11,676 nt of DNA from Actinomycetes bacterium (GTDB lineage Bacteria > Actinomycetota > Acidimicrobiia > Acidimicrobiales > Acidimicrobiaceae): contig JAKAPB010000027.1 in the NCBI GenBank assembly GCA_021823045.1, forward strand, positions 1-11,676, read 5' to 3'. Of the stretch, positions 6,540 through 11,676 are shown in pieces. A program made the translations under genes and the position numbers. The notes under the pieces were generated by a model. The model did no database searches. It was not told the DNA's origin and saw only the letters and a program-made list of their open reading frames with translations. Numbering within the stretch: the first letter of the stretch is position 1; each line of letters begins with the position of its first letter.

Positions 6540-6578
6540 TTAAAAACTCACTTTAGGTGGTTTTCTGAGTTATGTTAG

Positions 6579-6607
6579 ATGATATTCGAACGATAGTACT
6601 GATGCAA
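6579..6607 (-). promoter_or_regulatory. Candidate promoter of the ECF sigma operon
   Basis: On the minus strand, TTGCAT (6602-6607) and TATCAT (6579-6584) are separated by 17 bases, giving a sigma-70-type promoter that would start transcription near 6572, about 33 bases before the TTG start. It is not an ECF-type GGAAC promoter, so autoregulation is not evident. The -35 box falls in the decayed end of the IS30 relic, so the promoter may be a hybrid of insertion-sequence and native DNA. Confidence 0.45.
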
Positions 6608-7753
6608 CTGGCAAGCGTAACGAAAGCGACGAGTTGCTCTTCAGGCTTCTTGTAGCCAAGGGTCTTTCTGGGTAGGCCGTCGGGCTCCGCTGGATCTTTC
6701 TAAGCCCGCTTGCGGAATACTTTGTGAGGTCAGTTCCTTTCGATGGAAAGTGTCGTAGCAGCCCATTGATTTTCTCGTTCGCTCCCAGTTGGCGAGGCGA
6801 AAGCCGATTACAGAAGTAGACCGGAATTACGCTTTCAGGTGGTAAGTCTCGGTTTCTTGCTAACTCCTACCCCTGCCCTAGGTAATGACTTTGACGAGCT
6901 CTGCGGATGGCCTTCTGGATTGCATTAAGCATGGCTCATTTTAGAGCCACAGCACCGTTATTGTCGGCAAGATACGGTTAGTAGCAGAAAAAGCTACAGA
7001 AGGACTGGGCGGGTAAAGCATCAGAGGTGGGTCCCAACGGTGCTTTTCTACCTTTTTCTATGGCGAGAGCTGCCGCTACGTGCCCAGGAAAAGCTCAGTA
7101 ATCTGCTTTGGCCGTACGCTCGGAAGTCATCGCCAAATTGGCAATTGGACAACTTCGCTTTGACGGTCTCTGCGGCCAGCGTAGGTTTCGTCCAGAACTC
7201 AGACTAGAAACGAGCTCTCGAGTTAGCTCATAGCGCCGTTAGGCGTAGTTCGTCCCTTGTCGTTCATTTCAAGGCTCACCCTCGCCACCTCGTAATCTAG
7301 GAAAATCCACCAGGAGCCGGCGAGAACCCTCTTCCGAAGACCACGACTCCTCTGGCCACAATGTCACTTTGGCGTCACCTTCGCACGAAGCGTTAGTTTT
7401 GCGGGCTAGATCTATTTGGATCTTCGGTGTTTACGTTGACTCGGAATTAGACCGGCCAGATCCGGAACGAATCGCCTCCGCAGGTGGCTTTGACCCCTTT
7501 TGTCGTACTCTATGGAGGTATATCGGGTGATCTGCGATCTGGCTCATCAAAGAACCACGTGAAAGGTCATGAGCGACCCTCTAGCTTGTTAACACAACGT
7601 ACCATGTCCTGTCCGGTATAGGGTTTCGGATCACACTACTTTCTGCATTACGTGGTATCAAAAGCATCGAAAGCAGAGTGGAGACGTCCAATTCGTTTAA
7701 CGAATTCCCCAGTGCTATACGCCTCAAGCATTATGCACAATTAAGCAAGAACT
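6598..7753 (-). mobile_element. Probable extent of the IS30 relic
   Basis: The transposase remains are flanked by a 10-base direct repeat, GAACGATAGT, at 6588-6597 and 7754-7763, enclosing 1156 bases, about the size of an IS30 element. Most IS30 members make 2-3-base target duplications, although a few make longer ones, so the repeat may be coincidental. Possible degraded terminal inverted repeats around a shared TGCA (near 6602-6605 and 7734-7737) match at only about half of positions. An intact 8-bp palindrome with one central base lies at 7690-7706 (AATTCGTT T AACGAATT). Confidence 0.4.
6600..7600 (-). pseudogene. Decayed IS30-family transposase
   Basis: No frame stays open here, but translating the minus strand with frame changes gives IS30 transposase blocks in the correct order. 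From the N-terminal side: ISRGSLMSQIAD (helix-turn-helix, near 7550); VKATCGGDSFRIW (near 7480); KLTLRAKVTPK (near 7380); WSSEEGSRRLLVDFP (near 7310, compare WSPEQI...VDFP); MTSERTAKADY*AFPGH (near 7085-7130, compare [20 protein letters not shown]); YLADNNGAVALK*AMLNAIQ (near 6925-6975); VYFCNRLSPRQLGANEKING (near 6765-6820, compare VYFCDPHSPWQRGxNENTNG) followed by LLRHFPSKGTDLT; and GLPRKTLGYKKPEEQLV (near 6625-6680, compare RPRKTLGxxxPxE). Many stops and at least five frameshifts are present, and the catalytic GHWEGD block is scrambled. It is an old, inactive copy. The family call is firm; the ends are approximate. Confidence 0.85.
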
Positions 7754-7877
7754 GAACGATAGTCGACAATCAATTGCCAGCTCCTTACCCAAGCGTCGTG
7801 CTCTCCCTTCGACCCAGGCGTTCTCCTAGTTGAAAACCTGAACTGCAATGGATAAGTCTACTGGCAAATCACTTTGA

Positions 7878-8651
7878 CTATTTGGGCTGCCGCCCAGGTC
7901 CGGGGGGTCCGGCAAAGGCCTGGGAGATCTGCATCCATTCAAATGCGTCTTTCCCCTTGACCACCAGGGAGGTGTCGAGGAGATGTCGTCGCTGGGTAAC
8001 AACCAGGGCAAAGTCTAATGACGTTCCTGAGACCCTATTCTCGGCAGTTGGGTTGCCGTAACTGAGCAAACCTTGCTGGCCCGTCAACTCGACGAAGACG
8101 TCTTTCTCAGGGGGAGCGAGTCCCCTGTTGACGAAGCTGAATGCTCTGGTTCGATACCCCAAAAAACAGACGTGTGCCAATCGTTCAGAATCGTTTGGGG
8201 CCATTCCCAATGAGTCTCGTATATCTATTCCGTGCGCCCACGTTTCCATTAGACGAGCGGTTAGCATCGATGCCAAGCTCATCGGTGGACCGAACCAGAG
8301 GTATCGGGCTTTGGGGTCGACCGTTATAGCCGTCTGTAGCAGCGTGGATCTGGCGGTGCGGAACCAATCCAAAAGCGAAGCGCATCTGCGCCCGCCTCTT
8401 TTGTATTCGATAAGTTCGTTTTGTGCTTCTGGATTTCGAAGGAACTGCGAAAGTAGCTTAGAGAACTCCTCTGAATCCCTGATTGCAACCTCTGCAACTT
8501 CATCGAAGACTGCCAGATGAACGATCTGGTCTTCGATACTCCATGGAACAGATGGGGTTGGTCTTTGCCAATCGACAATATCAAGATGTTCCAAAATGAC
8601 CGCGAGATCACTGGTCTCATGCTTCAGGTCCTTTGCTAGGTCTTCAAGCAC
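7878..8651 (-). CDS. TIGR03084-family protein, DinB/mycothiol-isomerase-like fold
   Basis: 257 residues, collinear over the full length with the actinobacterial TIGR03084 family. Visible signatures are PTPSVPWSIEDQIVHLAVFDE (31-51), a WFGPPMS block (119-125), TARLMETWAHGIDIRDSLG (131-149), LAHVCFLGYRTRAF (158-171), LDFALVVTQRRHLLDT (212-227) and the C-terminal QAFAGPPGPGR (244-254). His45 together with Glu136-x3-His140 matches the metal-binding triad (His, Glu-x3-His) of mycothiol-dependent maleylpyruvate isomerase, so it is probably a metal- and thiol-dependent cytoplasmic enzyme; its substrate is unknown. The GTG start follows GGAGGGAG at a good distance. It lies 97 bases after the GT87 gene on the same strand and may share its transcript. 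Confidence 0.88.
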   Translation of the reverse strand: MLEDLAKDLKHETSDLAVILEHLDIVDWQRPTPSVPWSIEDQIVHLAVFDEVAEVAIRDSEEFSKLLSQFLRNPEAQNELIEYKRGGRRCASLLDWFRTARSTLLQTAITVDPKARYLWFGPPMSLASMLTARLMETWAHGIDIRDSLGMAPNDSERLAHVCFLGYRTRAFSFVNRGLAPPEKDVFVELTGQQGLLSYGNPTAENRVSGTSLDFALVVTQRRHLLDTSLVVKGKDAFEWMQISQAFAGPPGPGRQPK

Positions 8652-8748
8652 GTTGCTCCCTCCGGCGATCTATTTCTGAAAGGATGTGGGCCAGCGACCA
8701 TTGGAAGCGCCTAAAGTGCCAGCACTACAGGACTCAACCTATCACAAG

Positions 8749-10047
8749 TCATGGATCCGTTGACATCAGGATGGGGCCGGGGTATCTCTGGGGCGGAACC
8801 AATGTGAGGAGACAGAGTATCACCAAGGTGAATTGGACAACGATTGCCGGGGCAAGACTTATCTCGTCGAACAGCAATGTAGTCGCCAAAGCCAGGTAAC
8901 CGACGGCCAGCGAGTAACTTATAGCTGGCCTGAGCCAAACAGTTCTAACTTGAGCTCTAGTTTGGAATGGATTTTGCGGATGATCCATCGGGGAGGTCAT
9001 ATGTTCTCTTTGGAGCTGGCGCCAATTCAGAAGGCTCGATGTCGAAACTACTACTAGGCAGATTGTGTCGCCAAGGGCGCCAAGTCGGTCTGGTGTCACG
9101 AGGATCCAGCTCGCAGGGCCGAGAAAGATTAGCCAATTTCGCCTTAAGTCCTGTGTAGCAATAGCGGGTATTAGAAGCGGAAGGTAGCTCGCCCACATTA
9201 TCGGGGTGACTATCAGGCTGGACACGACTGCTACCAGGAAGATTCCTTGCTGCCTCCGCTCGGGTTCGGCAATCGTCAAGGCAAGGAAGAAGATTACAAC
9301 GGAACTGGCTATCGCCAGTATGACAGCAGACGTCGTCCCCACGGCAAGTCCGCCGAGCAGTGCGGCAAGGGAGTATCCCTGACCCCCCTCGTGACGGGCC
9401 AGTTGGGTCAGTAGGTGGTAGTAGCCCGCCGCAGATAAGGGCCCTATTAAAAATCCAAAGCCCAAAACGCCGCCGGACAGGGTGCAGGCCGCAGCAAAGG
9501 CTCGCAACCTTTTAGTAAAGACGAGGAAAAGCAAAAGAGGGAGAAGGAAAAGCTTGGTTGAGACGGATATCGCTACGAAGAGTCCGGATACGATTGGCTT
9601 ATCTCGAAACTTCCAGGTGGCGGCGATTGCAAGGAAGAGGATTGGATTTAGGGTACCCATCTGAAAGGAGATTATTGAGACCGACGAAAGCACTAGCGAG
9701 ATTACGAGGAAGTTCGACTTTACGCCGATCAGCTTCAGGCCGATCAGATATGCGACGATGCTGACAACTACGAATAACTCCTCTGCCAACCGAACCGGCA
9801 GTGCGGCGAATGGCACGAAGAGCCAGGATACCAGGTATGGATATACGAAGGAGCTTCCGGAATAGACCGAGGCAGACCCAATGGTGGGGTAGGGACTCCT
9901 CCCGGCCAGGTCTATTGATGCTGCTCTGCGAAAGACTAAAAAGTCGGCCTGATTGTCCATATGAGCAAGGATCAGTGCCACGACGAAGACAAAAAAGTAG
10001 GTGGCGTAGAGCCTGCCCCTATCGCTACCTAATGGGATATTGAACAA
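8749..10047 (-). CDS. GT87-family (DUF2029) membrane glycosyltransferase
   Basis: 432 residues and strongly hydrophobic, with about ten membrane segments (for example 14-30, 68-84, 90-107, 113-128, 154-177, 190-205, 238-259, 268-294, 376-393, 398-418). The GT-C signature is in the first outer loop: ADFLVFRRAASIDLAGRSPYP (34-54), with Asp35 as the likely catalytic base. Family markers follow: GTLNPILF (131-138), KLFLLPLLLF (165-174) and TPIMWASYLPLLIP (281-294, compare SPISWxHH). GT87 enzymes move mannose or other sugars from polyprenyl-phosphate donors onto envelope glycolipids or glycans. The start is TTG, preceded by GAAGGA at suitable spacing. The acceptor is unknown. The hydrophilic loop at 345-370 is longer than typical. 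Confidence 0.83.
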   Translation of the reverse strand: MFNIPLGSDRGRLYATYFFVFVVALILAHMDNQADFLVFRRAASIDLAGRSPYPTIGSASVYSGSSFVYPYLVSWLFVPFAALPVRLAEELFVVVSIVAYLIGLKLIGVKSNFLVISLVLSSVSIISFQMGTLNPILFLAIAATWKFRDKPIVSGLFVAISVSTKLFLLPLLLFLVFTKRLRAFAAACTLSGGVLGFGFLIGPLSAAGYYHLLTQLARHEGGQGYSLAALLGGLAVGTTSAVILAIASSVVIFFLALTIAEPERRQQGIFLVAVVSSLIVTPIMWASYLPLLIPAIATQDLRRNWLIFLGPASWILVTPDRLGALGDTICLVVVSTSSLLNWRQLQREHMTSPMDHPQNPFQTRAQVRTVWLRPAISYSLAVGYLALATTLLFDEISLAPAIVVQFTLVILCLLTLVPPQRYPGPILMSTDP

Positions 10048-10603
10048 CCGGGTTCCTTCAATTAGCCAAGTGACGACCCTAATTTTCGACCTTGGCGTTA
10101 TAACTGTCGATGTAGCTCGCTGACTTAAACGGCGTTTAGTCTGACGGCAACATAGTCCAGAGAACTGGGCGTTGACTGCACGACACTGCGGACCGATACC
10201 AGACTAGCTTGCGTTTTAGCAGAGCAACTTCTCGATGGGGCCAAGCCCCAAGGGGTCAGCATGGCTGGAACCAAGTATCTGTACCGGACGAGTTCCTGTC
10301 AGGTTCGATGTTGAGATCTCCATCTGTTCAGTACCAGAAATTCCGAGGAAAACTGGGCGAGCCTAGATATCTGGAGGCGGCTTGTTCTTCATCGAAGATA
10401 CTGAGTTATGAGTTTTCTAGCTACCTAGGGGCGATTCTGTTCAGATGCCAGCAGCTACCTGAGGGTGGCTTGCAATACCGAAGTTACCATTCACGCCCTC
10501 CCTTGAGGTGTTTGCCTGGATTTGTTCCAAAGGCCTGCCTAGAGTAGATGCGTAGAAACTGCGCGCATTTTGGCCAGTTTGCCTAGGGAGTGGGAACTTC
10601 GAA
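10048..10603. other. Intergenic region of 556 bases, no gene recognised
   Basis: Both strands were read in all frames. No frame has a family signature, and no transposase blocks like those at 6600-7600 appear. Short structures are a TGGGGC/GCCCCA hairpin with a 3-base loop (10236-10250) and the palindrome at 10126-10138. A 35-codon minus-strand frame (MEISTSNLTGTRPVQ..., about 10220-10325) has no ribosome site and is not called. A promoter for the GT87 gene and a terminator for the oxidoreductase gene should lie here, but neither is clear. Confidence 0.45.
10126..10138. promoter_or_regulatory. Possible operator palindrome upstream of the GT87 gene
   Basis: TAAACG-G-CGTTTA is a perfect 6-bp inverted repeat around one base, 79 bases upstream of the GT87 start codon. 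A TATAAC that could act as -10 lies between it and the gene on the minus strand, but no convincing -35 box is spaced to it. The palindrome may be a regulator binding site; its short length makes chance possible. Confidence 0.25.
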
Positions 10604-11676
10604 CTAGATGGTTTCAGGCTCCATTTTGATCGCTCCACATGGACATTCCGCAACGCAGATCCCGCATCCTTTACAGTAGTCATAGTCGAACTGATAGCGT
10701 TGGCCCGCCCCGAGCTTGATCACCGCATTGTCCGGACACACTCCATAGCAATTATCACATTCGAAGCAATTACCGCACGACAGACACCTTCGAGCCTCGA
10801 AGAGGGCGTTGTCTTCATCAAGACCCAATACGACCTCATCAAAACTGGATTGGCGACGGACAATGTCAAGTTTTGGTCTGACTGTCTGTGGTGCATCGGT
10901 GTAATACCAAGTGTGCATCTTGTCGAAAGAAGCGACTTCGTTCTTAGCTGGTTCGGTTAGCTCGTCGCCTCGTAGGTAAGCATCGATATATCGCGCTGCT
11001 CGCTTGCCATGGCCTATCGCCCTAGTCACTGTCCTCTCGCTCGGCACCATGTCCCCACCGGCGAATACGCCACCCTGGCCGGTCATCATGTTCGGTCCGA
11101 CTTGTACGACTCCGTCCTGCACTTCGATTGAAGGAAGATTTTCGACTAGCGAGAGATCGACTTCTTGTCCCAGAGCGAGGATCAGGGAGTCAGATTCAAG
11201 TTCCTCGAACTCACCTGTAGGCTGCGGGAAGCCGGTCTCGTCCAACTCCATCTTCTCAATTACCAGTTTTCCTGGTCCCGCGTGCTTGATTGTCGACAGC
11301 CAGCGCATCTGGATACCCTCTTCAAGTGCCTCTTCTACCTCAAAGTCGTGGGCTGGCATTTTGTCTCTAGTGCGCCTATACACGACAACAGCATCGGTAG
11401 CCCCGAGGCGCTTGGCGGTTCTGGCTGCATCCATCGCGGTATTGCCGCCACCGTAGATGACAACCTTGCGTCCAATTTTCGGAAGTTCTTCGCCTTCCAT
11501 CGACCGCAGAAATGTCACAGCGTCGAGGATGTGGGTTGAGTCGCCGGCTGGAATGTAGGCGCGCCGTCCAACCTCGGCACCTATTGCCAAGAAGACCGCG
11601 TCAAACTTTTTGGAATCGACAACCTTCGACAGATCTTCAACCTTTTTGTCGTAGTGGATCTGCACGCCCATTGCGA
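10604..11676 (-). CDS. GltD-like FAD/NAD(P) oxidoreductase with 4Fe-4S tail, partial
   Basis: The frame stays open to the window edge, so the N-terminus (about 200 residues: Fe-S and first FAD motifs) is missing; the Met at 11671 is internal. Numbered from that Met, visible parts are FLAIGAEVGR (27-36), the NAD(P) site VIYGGGNTAMDAARTAKRLG (71-90), VVYRRTRDKMPA (97-108), LILALGQ (163-169) and the second FAD contact GVFAGGDMVPSERTVTRAIG (201-220), all as in the glutamate synthase small subunit. The tail has two cysteine groups: Cys296, 299, 302, 305, 308, 312 (RRCLSCGNCFECDNCYGVC) and Cys333, 336, 339, 343, 345 (CKGCGICVAECPCGAI), a ferredoxin-like module. It probably passes electrons between NAD(P)H and ferredoxin-type partners. 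Such GltD-ferredoxin fusions often sit beside 2-oxoacid:ferredoxin oxidoreductases, which would lie outside this window. The exact reaction is uncertain. Confidence 0.85.
   Translation of the reverse strand, partial: AMGVQIHYDKKVEDLSKVVDSKKFDAVFLAIGAEVGRRAYIPAGDSTHILDAVTFLRSMEGEELPKIGRKVVIYGGGNTAMDAARTAKRLGATDAVVVYRRTRDKMPAHDFEVEEALEEGIQMRWLSTIKHAGPGKLVIEKMELDETGFPQPTGEFEELESDSLILALGQEVDLSLVENLPSIEVQDGVVQVGPNMMTGQGGVFAGGDMVPSERTVTRAIGHGKRAARYIDAYLRGDELTEPAKNEVASFDKMHTWYYTDAPQTVRPKLDIVRRQSSFDEVVLGLDEDNALFEARRCLSCGNCFECDNCYGVCPDNAVIKLGAGQRYQFDYDYCKGCGICVAECPCGAIKMEPETI

Noticed and set aside
6540..7877. Large structured non-coding RNA in the frame-free gap
   Set aside because: The region is explained by ordered IS30 transposase blocks on the minus strand; no RNase P, tmRNA or SRP signature was found.
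10209..10547. 112-codon plus-strand frame in the large intergenic region
   Set aside because: No recognisable domain, no good ribosome site, and a composition rich in Ser, Arg and Cys as expected for chance frames.
1..11676. CRISPR array
   Set aside because: No set of three or more regularly spaced identical repeats is present; the 28-base direct repeat at 2442-2516 has only two diverged copies.

Overview
The window looks like a chromosomal stretch of an actinobacterium of moderate GC, possibly an Acidimicrobiia-like lineage. I infer this from the gene families: a TIGR03084-type mycothiol-isomerase-like protein, a GT87 polyprenol-linked glycosyltransferase, and an ECF sigma factor overlapping a membrane protein of the type actinobacteria use as anti-sigma partner. 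TTG and GTG starts are also frequent. The exact taxon cannot be fixed from sequence alone.

Plus-strand half (1-5067). A leader with no recognisable gene precedes a Lon-like AAA+ ATPase (413-2353) that keeps the Lon helical and ATPase regions but stops where the protease domain should begin. A hairpin terminator and a repeat-rich non-coding stretch follow (2354-2848). Next comes a compact cassette under one good promoter: Phd/YefM-type antitoxin, PIN-domain toxin, an unlabelled 54-residue small ORF and a UvrD/Rep-type helicase. These four are joined by two 4-base overlaps and a 1-base gap. A short palindrome, TGTGTACACA, overlaps the promoter -10 box and is a likely autoregulatory operator. 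The helicase lacks its C-terminal motifs and may be broken.

Convergent junction (4862-5112). A perfect 18-bp inverted repeat and a perfect 24-bp palindrome separate the helicase from the leftward genes. The palindrome contains the stop codon of the anti-sigma-like gene.

Minus-strand half (5095-11676). An ECF sigma factor and its membrane partner form a translationally coupled pair. Upstream lies about 1.3 kb without an open frame. Read on the minus strand in shifting frames, it is a heavily decayed IS30-family transposase, and the sigma promoter sits at its downstream edge. Beyond it lie the TIGR03084-type gene, a GT87 membrane glycosyltransferase, a 556-base intergenic stretch, and the C-terminal part of a GltD-like flavin/NAD(P) oxidoreductase with a cysteine-rich ferredoxin tail, cut by the window end.

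The most interesting points are the overlapping toxin-antitoxin/small-ORF/helicase cassette, the protease-less Lon-like ATPase beside it, and the hidden IS30 relic at the ECF sigma promoter. Whether the Lon-like ATPase works together with the cassette is speculation.
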